Shown: positions 20,089 to 30,708 of the stretch, piece after piece
Layout: each line of letters begins with the position of its first letter
Numbering within the stretch: position 1 is the stretch's first letter
NCBI GenBank assembly: GCA_003820375.1
Contig: RPQH01000004.1
Location: 1 to 64,000 of the forward strand
Origin: Ignavibacteriota bacterium
Lineage (GTDB): Bacteria; Bacteroidota; Ignavibacteria; Tepidaquicellales; OLB5
Direction of reading: 5' to 3'
Length of the DNA: 64,000 nt
Notes under the pieces: generated by a model
Seen by the model: the letters and a program-made list of their open reading frames with translations, nothing else
What the model was told of the DNA's origin: nothing
Databases searched by the model: none
Made by a program: the position numbers and the translations under genes

Positions 20089-20512
20089 GAAGGTCGTCTA
20101 TGAGGCTCTTATTGAAGGAAATAAATTATTAAAAGATTTGCAATCTAGATTAGACCCCTTTAATGCTAGTCTAAGGCAGCTTGAACATAACTATCTGATT
20201 GAAAACCAAAATAAAAGAGATAAAGTAATAAAATTGATAGAAGTGTTAGTGAAAATTGACTTTCTGGTACTCAAGATTTTTAATTCCTTAATACTTTTTT
20301 CATTGCTGGTTAATAAACTTGATACCAGATTAAGATATCCGGTATTCAATAACCAATCTCAAATTCTTGCTAATTACAATAAGAAGGATAAATTTATCAA
20401 CATTCTTCCAGATTTTCAGTATGAATTAGAATTAGTTTTTAAAAATATTAAGAAATTTACCAAGTTGATAACTAATTTGAAAGGAAGTGGGTTAGAGCAG
20501 AGGAGTAGTTAA
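20087..20512 (+). CDS. C-terminal continuation of the HEPN protein (frameshifted)
   Basis: Frame 2 open from upstream of the A9 run: KKVVYEALIEGNKLLKDLQSRLDPFNASLRQLEHNYLIENQNK...; no good start codon. Confidence 0.5.
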   Translation, partial: KKVVYEALIEGNKLLKDLQSRLDPFNASLRQLEHNYLIENQNKRDKVIKLIEVLVKIDFLVLKIFNSLILFSLLVNKLDTRLRYPVFNNQSQILANYNKKDKFINILPDFQYELELVFKNIKKFTKLITNLKGSGLEQRSS

Positions 20513-20546
20513 TTAGTTGATTTGTAAAAAATAAAATTTAAAAAAC

Positions 20547-21647
20547 ATGCCTAAGCTAGATTATAAAGTTATCTATAGTAATTCATATAATGTGAGTATA
20601 TTAGATCCTGAAATAAAAATTGAAAGTCTTACTAATTTCAATAATGCTTTGGGAGAACTTGTAGGTACACCTGAGATTAAAATGTCTAAAAAGGTAAGAC
20701 AAAGACTCCAAAGTTACTTAAATAAAGATCTTAAAATTTTGAATACAAGGAGTGGGTATCTTGGGCTTGTAGCAAAGCAGATAAAATTAATAAAAAAATA
20801 TTCTGATTCTTTAGAGGGAAAAACCGTTAAGAAGAACTGGGATGAATTAACAATTGAACAAAAAGGAAGTTATATAAAGGGGTTGAGTGAAGATCTGAAC
20901 AACCTTGCTGCTATACACCGATTTTGTCGTATCATTGAAGGACTAAGTAACATAGAGGATTCTAATGATAGAGAGGCAATTTTTGATAAAATTAGTAATA
21001 TTGTTAAGATTACAGAGTCTCAGAATTTCTTCTCGGATATTTTCGAGATATACATGTATTTTATTTTAAAAAACAAGGGTGTGGATATAATGTTTTTAAA
21101 ACCTCAAAAGATTAAAAAGCAAATAAAAAGTACTTGTGATTATAAATTTAATAGCGAACTAACGGCAGATTGTAAATGTATAAAGGGAGAAAATATAAAA
21201 ACTATTATAGATCATATTGGAGATAAACTTGCTACTCAAATAAATTCTACCATTGGCTACGAAAATACTACCATTGGGGGCGGAATCATCTGCTTGAAAG
21301 ACGAAGCATATGATTTTCTCACACCCTTAAGAAATTTTTCAAAAAGCCAAAATGACCTAAACACGGAGAAATATTTTATTTTTATAAAACAATCTTATTC
21401 AGAGATTGTGAAGTATCTGAAAAATATTCAAAACCTAAAATTTTTAATAGTCTATTATATTCCGTCATTTCAGTTGACATTATCCGAAACTGATAACTTA
21501 AAACCCGATTCAAAAACAACCGAAAATGAAGTGTCTTGTATGATCATCACACACTATGCAAATCAAGAAGAATTTAATAAAATTAGGAAAACATTCGAAA
21601 AAGCTGTACCATCGTTTATAAGATTCTTTGCAGAAGAGAATTTATAA
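20547..21647 (+). CDS. Hypothetical protein, possible PD-(D/E)xK-like nuclease
   Basis: 366 aa; FEIYMYFILKNKGVDIMFLKP...CDYKFNSELTADCKCI pattern; fold assignment is inference. Confidence 0.4.
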   Translation: MPKLDYKVIYSNSYNVSILDPEIKIESLTNFNNALGELVGTPEIKMSKKVRQRLQSYLNKDLKILNTRSGYLGLVAKQIKLIKKYSDSLEGKTVKKNWDELTIEQKGSYIKGLSEDLNNLAAIHRFCRIIEGLSNIEDSNDREAIFDKISNIVKITESQNFFSDIFEIYMYFILKNKGVDIMFLKPQKIKKQIKSTCDYKFNSELTADCKCIKGENIKTIIDHIGDKLATQINSTIGYENTTIGGGIICLKDEAYDFLTPLRNFSKSQNDLNTEKYFIFIKQSYSEIVKYLKNIQNLKFLIVYYIPSFQLTLSETDNLKPDSKTTENEVSCMIITHYANQEEFNKIRKTFEKAVPSFIRFFAEENL

Positions 21648-21723
21648 GAATGAGGAATTTTATTATTTCGATTTAATTGCCAAGCTGTTACTTCTTTTTT
21701 TACCTTTTTTATATCACTCATTC

Positions 21724-22085
21724 TTATTTTAAGCACTGGATTGAGAGCACGTTTAACTCAATCTCAGCAATATTTAACCAGCTTCCATGCTTAGGAGTAT
21801 ATATGAACTCAAAACGATCCCAGATACGTTTGGATTCATCGGCTCAAAAACTTCGTATTGAGACGCTGGTGTATGGCAATTGAGATTATCCATTACAAGT
21901 GTAATTTTTTTAGCAATTGGATAATATTCATCAGATATTTCTTTGATAAACGTTGCCCAATTCCGCTTTGTTTTCCATTCTGTTATTTTTGTAAATCTTT
22001 TTCCCTATAAAGCTTCACATGCTAAAAAGACATTATAGACACCTTTGCGGCGAATACTCGTAATCGTATCGTTTTTCTCAACCAA
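21724..22085 (-). pseudogene. IS630-family transposase remnant
   Basis: Reverse strand reads EFIYTPKHGSWLNIAEIELNVLSIQCLK*, preceded in broken frames by DNLN-like and RIWDR segments typical of IS630 DDE transposases. Confidence 0.8.
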
Positions 22086-22285
22086 AATACTGGAAAAAGC
22101 GAACCTGGGATGTAGAACCTGTATTTGTAATATAAAAAGCTCAGAAAATATAATTTAAGAGGAATAAAGAAAATTAAAATAGAAACAGGACTAATAGCAA
22201 TAGCATAATCTACCAAAGTTGGTAGTATAACATCATATCCCATACCTGTTATCTAATATTTTAAAAACTGAAACCGTCCATAATT

Positions 22286-22322
22286 AAAAAAAGAGGCAAT
22301 CCTTTTAAGACAGCCTCTTTTT
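22286..22322. terminator. Intrinsic terminator hairpin
   Basis: AAAAAGAGGC-N15-GCCTCTTTTT. Confidence 0.65.
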
Positions 22323-22386
22323 GCTTTTAAAGAAAATTGTTTTAATACTAATAAGTGTAATTTTTAAGAAGGACAAGTTTAAGGTA

Positions 22387-22902
22387 CTATTTACTGCAGA
22401 CACAGAGTAGACAATCTTCGCGGGGATCACGTTCCAACTCATATATGCAGCAGTCAAAAAACCAAGTTTTATATAAGCTACGTTTCATGCATGGTATAAG
22501 GTGGTCGCCGTCTATGTCTTTACATAATGCACTTTTTTTATCAAAGGACAATACCCATTTGTTTTTGGGAAAAATCCCTTTACAAATTTTTTGTAATAAT
22601 GAAATCCCTTGAGCACTGATAAAGAGCGCCTCCTGCTTTAATAAAAATTCTATGCATGAATCACCTGATATTTTTTTAATGATTTCGAATGTTTTAACAA
22701 TATATTTACTACCAGGTATAAGGCGGTAACTGACCTTTTTAAAGTTTTCATCAGTTAATGACGAACTATTCTTAAAGAGGTTTTTCGGCGGGGGTAAACT
22801 AAGCTGGGTGCCGTGGACATACCCTAGAGGGATTATAATCTCTGCTTGCTTCAAAATTTTGAAGCATGAATCATTGTTTTGATTTTTTTGTTTTGTTAAC
22901 AT
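22387..22902 (-). CDS. Cysteine-rich hypothetical protein
   Basis: 171 aa; C-terminal FDCCIYELERDPREDCLLCVCSK. Confidence 0.5.
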   Translation of the reverse strand: MLTKQKNQNNDSCFKILKQAEIIIPLGYVHGTQLSLPPPKNLFKNSSSLTDENFKKVSYRLIPGSKYIVKTFEIIKKISGDSCIEFLLKQEALFISAQGISLLQKICKGIFPKNKWVLSFDKKSALCKDIDGDHLIPCMKRSLYKTWFFDCCIYELERDPREDCLLCVCSK

Positions 22903-23149
22903 TATTATGCTCCAATTTTATTTTTTAATTATTGAATTGTTAAGGAAAAAGAGAGGGACTGAAACTAAGGGAAAGAAGATTTTGTGATAAGAAAGAGCTG
23001 AGAAAATAACTTTTATCTTACCAGGTAAGTGATTATTAGTCAAAAAAGGCTAATATTAAAGCCTTTTAAAAGAATGGGGATCGATTTTAAGATACAAGAT
23101 TAAATAAGGTCCACTTAGTTGCTAAAATTTGGTTCTGAGGATTGGGTCA

Positions 23150-24583
23150 TTACATTAATTGATTAACATGATTTAGTAGTAATTTTTTCCTAGCTAAGTT
23201 CTCAATGGGGATATTCCGTATAACTTTTTCTAATAAGAAATTAGCATATTTTTCACTGAACTGTTCTGGATGATGCCAGATACCTTCTTCAAATGCTATC
23301 CATGGAAACCCTTTGTGAGGAGGTTCTTGATCAAATGTGACTTTTAATTTGTCTTTATCATTTATAATATTCTTTGTACCTAAATGGATGCAATTTGCGC
23401 TTATACTCACAATCACTACTGATTTTTCTCTGATCCATTGCGAAACCTTCATGATTGTTTTAACTGCAATTTTATTTGTTTCCCCAATACCAAATAAGCA
23501 AGATAGTCCAACTCTAATATCGAAAAGAAAACAAAGATGTATTGCCTCGTCAATTTTATTTGTATCCAATCTTTTCCCAATCTTGTTTAAGATATCATTA
23601 TCATATTGCTCTAAACCAAAGTAAATATAGGAACATCCACTTTCTTTCATCAATTTTAATAACTCAGTATCCACTTTATCAAATCTTGTTAAGCAACCCC
23701 ATTCTATATTTAGTTTTATCAATTCGTTGCATAAACTAACTGTGTATTTCCTATCATCCGTAAAAGTACTGTCATCAAAAAAAATTGCTTTAACATCATA
23801 TTTAATTATCAAAGTTTTAATTTCTTGAATAACATTTTCTACACTGCGTTGATTAAATAATTGGCTCTCAGAACAATATCTACAACCACCTTTGCATCCT
23901 CTGTGTGTGATTAATTGCGCAGTTTTTTTAACTTTGTTATTCTTCTCTTTAAAAATCGGGTAATTATAAAAATTATTTTCTGCAACAAAATTCCAGTTTA
24001 TAAAAGGAAGCTTATTTAAATCTAACTTGCTTCCGGATAATCTAAAAGAATAGATATTATTGTCAGTTGATTTCAAATCTATGAATCCTTTACCGGGTAT
24101 TTTATTAATTCGAGAAGATATTTCATATAGGTGATCTAACACACAATTAGTTTGGAGATTAGATAGTACCCATTCCAATGCAAATTCACCATCGCCTTTA
24201 ACAACAACATCCACAAATTCTCTCCATTTGTGGATAGTTTGCTCTGATAAACCTGCTTTAATTAATTCATCTTCATGAGGTCCTCCAAAAATAATAATTG
24301 ATGAAGGTTGATGTTTTTTTACTATTGTTGCACCTTTTAATGCAATCCAATGTGAATGAGAAGTGGAGCTGAAAGCATAGATATCATAAATCTTATTTAT
24401 AGAATAAAACTCCAAATTAGAGTAATAATCATTTTGTGTTAAAGGTTCAAAAAAATTGATTGTTCCATCTTTAATAAAATTTGTATTATTGGTTAAAAGT
24501 GCAGTTGCATAGTGTATGCTTGTAGGAGTTCCTAAGAAAGAATCCGTATCATAATGAGGTGTATTTATAAATAGACTTCTCAT
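23150..24583 (-). CDS. Radical SAM protein with N-terminal B12-binding-like domain
   Basis: THRGCKGGCRYCSES (CxxxCxxC); N-terminal Rossmann-like region IIIFGGPHEDEL; B12 binding is inference. Confidence 0.75.
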   Translation of the reverse strand: MRSLFINTPHYDTDSFLGTPTSIHYATALLTNNTNFIKDGTINFFEPLTQNDYYSNLEFYSINKIYDIYAFSSTSHSHWIALKGATIVKKHQPSSIIIFGGPHEDELIKAGLSEQTIHKWREFVDVVVKGDGEFALEWVLSNLQTNCVLDHLYEISSRINKIPGKGFIDLKSTDNNIYSFRLSGSKLDLNKLPFINWNFVAENNFYNYPIFKEKNNKVKKTAQLITHRGCKGGCRYCSESQLFNQRSVENVIQEIKTLIIKYDVKAIFFDDSTFTDDRKYTVSLCNELIKLNIEWGCLTRFDKVDTELLKLMKESGCSYIYFGLEQYDNDILNKIGKRLDTNKIDEAIHLCFLFDIRVGLSCLFGIGETNKIAVKTIMKVSQWIREKSVVIVSISANCIHLGTKNIINDKDKLKVTFDQEPPHKGFPWIAFEEGIWHHPEQFSEKYANFLLEKVIRNIPIENLARKKLLLNHVNQLM

Positions 24584-26596
24584 CTAATTTAAAGATTCTA
24601 AATCTTGACCTTCCAAAATATCGAGATACCTGGACAACATGAAAATTTTCTCCCTATCTATCGTTATATTTACTCTTTCGTTTTGGGAAACACGAGAGAT
24701 GCATTTAAAATCATTTGGGTTGGTTTTTCTAGAAATGTTATGTGTATAAAATACTAAATGGTATTCATGCTTTTCTGGTAGTTTTACAATATTTTTTTCT
24801 TGTTTTCTTTTGTCAATAAAAAATAATGGAATCTTAAAGGTTTTATGCAAATTCAAAAGAATTTCACCAGATATACTTTTCAGATCCTCACGATTCCAAA
24901 TAAGAATCCTGCAAATATCCAACTTCAAAAGTGTCGATTGGCTGCCGTTAATGTGCATTTCCAAAGTTGAATAAGTATTTCTTATTGCTTTATTAACTGG
25001 AGGTGTATAATTCCATTTTTGTTTTTCATTAAACAAAAGCTTGTTATTTCTATTGTTATAAATTTGAACTTGGTCGATCAAATATGTACTTAGTGCTGAA
25101 CGTGCCCAAGAAGCAGCACCTAATGTATCTATAAAATAAAGGGCTTTGGCTTTATTAAAATCCCCAATAATTTCTGTTTTCCAGTTTTGATCAACACCAT
25201 GGTCACCCTTAGAATACTCTTTTATGAATTCAAAAAATTTTTCAAAAAAATCATTTACATCTTTGTATCCTTTGCAATTATTATTCAAGAATAAATTTTT
25301 TTCTGTTTTCTTAAATGCTTTATTATAACTGCTGTATATACTCTGTTTTCTAGAAAGCATATCATATTTATGATTTATCCACCGTATCGAACCCTCATTA
25401 TCAATAGAGAACAATTTAACTGGTTTTGCTATGTTACCTTTTTTGATATTTCTTAATGATAACTCCTTGCCAATATTTCTTTTATGTGTAATCTCAATCG
25501 GCTTAATCTCGAGTATTTGAATAATATCAGTTGTGGGACCAGATGTATTTGATCCAGGCGCGGAAATCGTAATAATTTCACCTATTGAATCTTTATCTAA
25601 ATTAGACCCAAATGTCCAACTACCGTGGTCAGTAATTGTCTTGTCTATATGAATATGACCATGCAATAAAACTAAAAAACCGTTTTCATTTAATACCTTC
25701 CTTACTTCTATACTATTTACAATTGAAGGAAATTCTGTAAAATTGTCAAATTCTCCGCCCAAGGGATGATGAAATACGGCAATTTTCAAAGCAGTTTCGA
25801 ACTGCTTTGAAAATTTACTTTTACAAATCGTATTAAATATTTTTTGTACATTGTCAAGTTGCTCTATCGCAACAAAAGGAATATCTCTCTGGAATGCTCT
25901 TTTTAATAAGGTCTCTAAAGCTATTTTAGAAGCTGCTTTCTCTTTTTGTTCCTGTTCTGGTTTAATAATTTCCTGGATTATTTTTTCCAAGTTTTCTACT
26001 CTATTTCTCTCCTTATACAAATGTTTTATTTGATCATAACTATATCCCTGAGGGATGAAAAGCTCACCACAATAATTTATCGAGGAAAAAGCATAAATAA
26101 ATATCCCTTTCTCAACATCCCAATAGAAAGGTGATTCACGAAATATGATATTTGTTCCTTCAGAAATACTTATTTTATTCAAAATCCTTGCTAGATAGGC
26201 GTCTTCTAATTCATTTTTAAGCAAAAGTGGTCTAATTGCATTTATATCAGTTTGCTTTAAATAATTACAAAAAATGGAATATTTCTTATCTTCCCATGTA
26301 TCATTATATAATAAAATATTATCGGGTCTTTTAATGTCATGGTTACCGGGTATGTAAACAATAGGAACATTAGTATTTACCAAACTTCTTAAAAAAACTA
26401 AACCTGTTTTAAGAGATTCTAAATGATTTTTTGAACAAACGTCACCTGAACAAATTACAATATCAATTTTATTATTACTTAAGTAACGATTTACAAAAGT
26501 TTTGAATTTTTCTTTGACTTGTTTGCTTGGTCTTTGCTCTATATCTGAAAAATGCAAATCACTTAGATGTAAAATATTAAATTTTAAATCATTCAT
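24584..26596 (-). CDS. Calcineurin-like metallophosphoesterase fused to a long uncharacterised C-terminal region
   Basis: ILHLSDLHFSD, VICSGDVCS, YIPGNHD, LLHGHIHID metal-binding motifs. Confidence 0.8.
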   Translation of the reverse strand: MNDLKFNILHLSDLHFSDIEQRPSKQVKEKFKTFVNRYLSNNKIDIVICSGDVCSKNHLESLKTGLVFLRSLVNTNVPIVYIPGNHDIKRPDNILLYNDTWEDKKYSIFCNYLKQTDINAIRPLLLKNELEDAYLARILNKISISEGTNIIFRESPFYWDVEKGIFIYAFSSINYCGELFIPQGYSYDQIKHLYKERNRVENLEKIIQEIIKPEQEQKEKAASKIALETLLKRAFQRDIPFVAIEQLDNVQKIFNTICKSKFSKQFETALKIAVFHHPLGGEFDNFTEFPSIVNSIEVRKVLNENGFLVLLHGHIHIDKTITDHGSWTFGSNLDKDSIGEIITISAPGSNTSGPTTDIIQILEIKPIEITHKRNIGKELSLRNIKKGNIAKPVKLFSIDNEGSIRWINHKYDMLSRKQSIYSSYNKAFKKTEKNLFLNNNCKGYKDVNDFFEKFFEFIKEYSKGDHGVDQNWKTEIIGDFNKAKALYFIDTLGAASWARSALSTYLIDQVQIYNNRNNKLLFNEKQKWNYTPPVNKAIRNTYSTLEMHINGSQSTLLKLDICRILIWNREDLKSISGEILLNLHKTFKIPLFFIDKRKQEKNIVKLPEKHEYHLVFYTHNISRKTNPNDFKCISRVSQNERVNITIDREKIFMLSRYLDILEGQDLESLN

Positions 26597-27230
26597 CTTT
26601 TATTAATTTATAGAAAAATTTATTATTAATAATTTTGTATTTCTCGTGATATTTAATGCTATAATTTGTATGATCAGATATAATGATACATATATTTTTT
26701 AATAACAAAGATTGAAGCAATACTTCTAAAAGTTTCTGAGCGTTTGGATCAAGTCCGGCAAATGGTTCATCAAGCAATAATACAAAAGGCTGCTGTGATA
26801 AAACAAACGTTGTTATTAATAATTTTGCTTGTCCACCGCTTAGATGTAAACCTTTTTGCTTTGAAGGACCTAAGTAATTTATAATTCCTCGATTTTCGAA
26901 ACTAAAATTATTCCCCTTATATATAACTTTAATATGTTCTTCAATTGTTAATCTATCAAAGACATTTCTCTCTTGCGGAACTAAACGAATACCCTTTGAT
27001 AAAATTTCTTCAGTGGTTAAGTTGTTTATTAATTGGTTTTTTAAAAAAATACTACCCGTAAAATTGGTTTTATAATTTAAAATACATCTAAAGAAACTTG
27101 ATTTACCGGAACCATTATCTCCTCTTATTTGATAAAGTTTTCCTTCATTAATGTTTATATCTGTAACTTCTAAAACTGGGGACTTACCATAACTAATTAT
27201 CCCGCTTTTAATATTAATTATGCTACTCAT
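26589..27230 (-). CDS. ABC transporter ATP-binding protein (LivF-like)
   Basis: Walker A GDNGSGKSS, signature LSGGQAK, Walker B FVLLLDEPFAGLDP. Confidence 0.85.
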   Translation of the reverse strand: MSSIINIKSGIISYGKSPVLEVTDININEGKLYQIRGDNGSGKSSFFRCILNYKTNFTGSIFLKNQLINNLTTEEILSKGIRLVPQERNVFDRLTIEEHIKVIYKGNNFSFENRGIINYLGPSKQKGLHLSGGQAKLLITTFVLSQQPFVLLLDEPFAGLDPNAQKLLEVLLQSLLLKNICIIISDHTNYSIKYHEKYKIINNKFFYKLIKDE

Positions 27231-27850
27231 TCAATAAACTGTAATAATTGAACATCTGTATTATTGATTAAATATTCGTTTTTATTATGCCCTGAAGTTA
27301 AAATGATTCCTCCAGCTTTTAGAAAAGCGTTCAGTTCACTATAAAAAAAATCAAGATTTTTTTCATTTATGCCGGAACTTAATTCATCAACAATAATACA
27401 GGAAGGATTAGAATATAATGCTAAAATAATTTCAACAATTCTTTTTTGCCCATATGACAACTCTGCAATTAAACTTTCCTTCTTGATCCCAGCCTTACTG
27501 ATGAAAGTTTTTACTTTGTCAATAAATGAAACATTTCTAAAAAATTTAAAGTATTCCTCAATGGGAAAAGACATCGGCAAAATAGGATTTTGTGGTACAT
27601 ATCTTACTCCTGCATTGTATAAAATATAAAATTTGTTTCTTTGTGGTTTTTGGGAATATAAAAAAACATTTCCTGTATACGATGTGACTTGACCAATCAT
27701 AACATTAATTAAGCTAGATTTACCAATCCCATTTTTTCCGTATAACATTACGGATTCACCTTTTTTAGCAGAAAACGAAATTGGTCTATTAAGTAATCTA
27801 TCACCAAAAAAAGCAATAAGATTAGTTACTTTAATTATTTCTTTTTTCAA
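27227..27850 (-). CDS. ABC transporter ATP-binding protein (LivG-like)
   Basis: Walker A GKNGIGKSS, ELSYGQKR, CIIVDELSSGI; 4-nt overlap with next gene. Confidence 0.85.
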   Translation of the reverse strand: MKKEIIKVTNLIAFFGDRLLNRPISFSAKKGESVMLYGKNGIGKSSLINVMIGQVTSYTGNVFLYSQKPQRNKFYILYNAGVRYVPQNPILPMSFPIEEYFKFFRNVSFIDKVKTFISKAGIKKESLIAELSYGQKRIVEIILALYSNPSCIIVDELSSGINEKNLDFFYSELNAFLKAGGIILTSGHNKNEYLINNTDVQLLQFIE

Positions 27851-28679
27851 TTAAAGTATTATTAAATTTGATTGAGATAAAAACTAGGAATATTCCTAAT
27901 ATTAAATCATATACTGCGAATCTAACCGTATTTCCAATATCAGCGAATCTCAATATTTCTCTAAATGCAAACAGGACAAAAGTTGATAAAGTAAATTTAA
28001 CAAGAAAATTTCTTCCTCTTAAAATTATTGCGGCAGAAAGAGCCATAAGACCTAAATCATTTGATAAATCATTGGGATGAAGGTATCCATAAGAAATAAT
28101 ATAAATTAAGCCTCCTAAACATGAAAAAAATCCAGAAGCCAAAGCAGAGATTAGAAAGATTTTATTAATGTTAATCCCTATGGATTGTGCACCTAATGGT
28201 GTTAAGCCAGTTATTTCCCATAGATAGCCAATTCTAGTATAATTTATACGGTTTATGAAATAAACTAAAGCAAAAACAAATAATATTAAAAAAATCTTTA
28301 AATAAATCGAATCAAAGGATAACGTACTTAACCTAACACCATATGATCCCCCGGTAATTCGATCAAAATGAAATTCGAATCTCTTCACCATTTCAATTAA
28401 CGCAAGTGTTACTAAAATGAACTGAAATTGTGATGTGTATCTTGATATATGTAATATGACTATTGACAAAATAATTGCGATAGGAAACAAACTAAATAAT
28501 ATATAGAGCAATGAAACATTGTTATTTGATAAAATAATAAAATAATATCCTGACATTGAAGCAATAGAGCCAGTCATCAGAAAGAACTTATTATCTGATT
28601 TAAATACAAAAAAGGCACTTAACGTTAGGACCATTCCTATACACCAAAACAAAACAACTACAATTAAATAATTAAACAC
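27831..28679 (-). CDS. Branched-chain amino acid-type ABC permease (LivM-like)
   Basis: Multi-TM; RIGYLWEITGLTPLGAQSIGINI...FSCLGGLIYIISYGYLHPND resembles LivM EAA region. Confidence 0.8.
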   Translation of the reverse strand: MFNYLIVVVLFWCIGMVLTLSAFFVFKSDNKFFLMTGSIASMSGYYFIILSNNNVSLLYILFSLFPIAIILSIVILHISRYTSQFQFILVTLALIEMVKRFEFHFDRITGGSYGVRLSTLSFDSIYLKIFLILFVFALVYFINRINYTRIGYLWEITGLTPLGAQSIGININKIFLISALASGFFSCLGGLIYIISYGYLHPNDLSNDLGLMALSAAIILRGRNFLVKFTLSTFVLFAFREILRFADIGNTVRFAVYDLILGIFLVFISIKFNNTLIEKRNN

Positions 28680-29559
28680 TTAGTACTTGCTCTTTAAGTT
28701 TAACTTTCATTCTTGATATCTGAATATTTTTATTTAAAATGGTTATTAATACAATTAGCACAACAATTGATAGGCCTACCGCTTGCCCGATTTGGCCATC
28801 AAATAAATATGTTGCAATGCTTTCTATTAAAGCGAGAAAAAAACTCCAAAAAAATAGGAGATAAATATTTAATCCTGTAACTATTAAAATCGCAAAAGCT
28901 TTTAAAATTATATCATATCCCAAATCTGGATGTAATCCTTTATCAAAGGCAATTATAATACCAGATATACCAGCTATTCCTCCGCATAATAATTGAATAT
29001 TAATTTCGATTTTCCTTGGATTAAGATTTAGTAGTTTTGACAATTCATAGTTATCGCCAGTTGCTATTGCTTTAGTGCTTAAACTAAAAAATTTTTGGAA
29101 AATGATATAAAGTACATTTAACAACACTGAAATTATTAATCCGAATAATAACCATTCCGGATATGTGAAAGAGCAAAGCATATTTGATGATACAGGTGGT
29201 ATGAATTTAAAAGCCTCTATTCCGCCGCCTGTAATAATTGTTATAAGACCTTGAATAATAACAAAGTAACCAAAACTTCCAAGAAGTCCCATAACCTCTT
29301 TTTCTCTACCAATCTTAATATGTAAAAAAGCCCCGCAGAACCCAAGTATAATTCCACAGATGACACCACAAAGTATGGATATTGTTGGGTTGTTCGTCAT
29401 CAGGTATGCATAATTGCATCCGTAAGCACCAGCAATAACGGAGGTTACCAATGATATGCTTATCATTCTCAAATAAGTGAATTGACCATATAAGGCTAAC
29501 GAAAATACACTGTAGCCAATTGACGTAGCTAATGCATTTAAAAAAATCTGATAATTCAT
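28672..29559 (-). CDS. Branched-chain amino acid-type ABC permease (LivH-like)
   Basis: Multi-TM; KAIATGDNYELSKLLNLNPRKIEINIQLLCGGIAGISGIIIAF resembles LivH. Confidence 0.8.
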   Translation of the reverse strand: MNYQIFLNALATSIGYSVFSLALYGQFTYLRMISISLVTSVIAGAYGCNYAYLMTNNPTISILCGVICGIILGFCGAFLHIKIGREKEVMGLLGSFGYFVIIQGLITIITGGGIEAFKFIPPVSSNMLCSFTYPEWLLFGLIISVLLNVLYIIFQKFFSLSTKAIATGDNYELSKLLNLNPRKIEINIQLLCGGIAGISGIIIAFDKGLHPDLGYDIILKAFAILIVTGLNIYLLFFWSFFLALIESIATYLFDGQIGQAVGLSIVVLIVLITILNKNIQISRMKVKLKEQVLSV

Positions 29560-29564
29560 AAAAG

Positions 29565-30686
29565 TTAATACTTTACGATTTTCCCTTCCCTAACTATCAT
29601 TAAAAAAGGTTTCTGATCTGAATCTCCATTTTTATTTATACTGAAATTTCCGGATGCGCCTTCGAAATTACTGATTTGTGATAATTCTGACCTTATTTTT
29701 TCTTTGTCAAAACCAACCTTATCAATACAATATTTTATTATATATATGGCATCATAAGCATTCGCCGAAAAAATTCCCGGAGGGTCGGTATACACTGCTT
29801 TATATTTTTCAATGAAATTCCTGGATTTTCCTGAAGCTAAATCTTCATAGATTGTTGGAGTAGTAAAAATAACTCCCTCTGCACTCAAGCCAGCTATTTC
29901 TCGAACTTTAGGTTCTTCCATAACCTGAAAAGAAAAAATCGGTAATAATTTATCTTGTTCACGAAACTGTTTTATCATAGTACCTAGTTCAAGTGCATAT
30001 CCCAATAGATATACCGCGTCTGGTTTAGAAGAGATAAGTTTTGTCATTTGTGTTCTAGCATCAGTACTCCCTTGAGATAATACTTCAAATGTAGGAACTT
30101 CTAAACCAAATTCTTCATACTTCTTTTTGAAAATTAAAGCAGGACCTTTTGTACCCGCATTATCAACGTAACATATTGCTACTTTTCTATAACCCTTATT
30201 CTTACAGAATTCCGCCATAGCCTCTCCTTCATAAGTATCTGGTGCTATTGTTCTAAACACATACTTACTAATTCCGCTTATTTCATGGCTTGTTGAGGCG
30301 GGTGAAATCAAAATCGTCTTATATTGTTCTACAACTTTCGAACAAGCAATTGTGCTGGAACTGGCAACATCACCAATTATTATATCTACCCTATCAACAG
30401 TTGATAGCTTAGTAACTGCGTCTACGGAGATTGACGGGATAAGTTTTGTATCCTCATATACTAACTTTATTTTCCTCCCTGATATGCCACCAGTTTTGTT
30501 TATCTCATCCGCTGCCAATTCACAAGCCTGCTTAATATTTTTTCCATAAGTAGCTGCACCTTCTTGCCCTGAAAATGGCACTGCTACACCAATAATGTAT
30601 TCATCACTAGATTTTTTGGTGCATGAAAAGAATAAAGTTGACAGTATTAGAATAACTATCGAAATGATATTGAAATGGAGTTTCAT
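29565..30686 (-). CDS. ABC transporter substrate-binding lipoprotein (LivK/Peripla_BP_6-like)
   Basis: Lipobox LFFSCTKK; YIIGVAVPFSGQEGAATYGKNIKQACELAADEINKTGGISGRKIKLVYEDT. Confidence 0.9.
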   Translation of the reverse strand: MKLHFNIISIVILILSTLFFSCTKKSSDEYIIGVAVPFSGQEGAATYGKNIKQACELAADEINKTGGISGRKIKLVYEDTKLIPSISVDAVTKLSTVDRVDIIIGDVASSSTIACSKVVEQYKTILISPASTSHEISGISKYVFRTIAPDTYEGEAMAEFCKNKGYRKVAICYVDNAGTKGPALIFKKKYEEFGLEVPTFEVLSQGSTDARTQMTKLISSKPDAVYLLGYALELGTMIKQFREQDKLLPIFSFQVMEEPKVREIAGLSAEGVIFTTPTIYEDLASGKSRNFIEKYKAVYTDPPGIFSANAYDAIYIIKYCIDKVGFDKEKIRSELSQISNFEGASGNFSINKNGDSDQKPFLMIVREGKIVKY

Positions 30687-30708
30687 TTCACTAGTTCCTT
30701 TCTATGAA

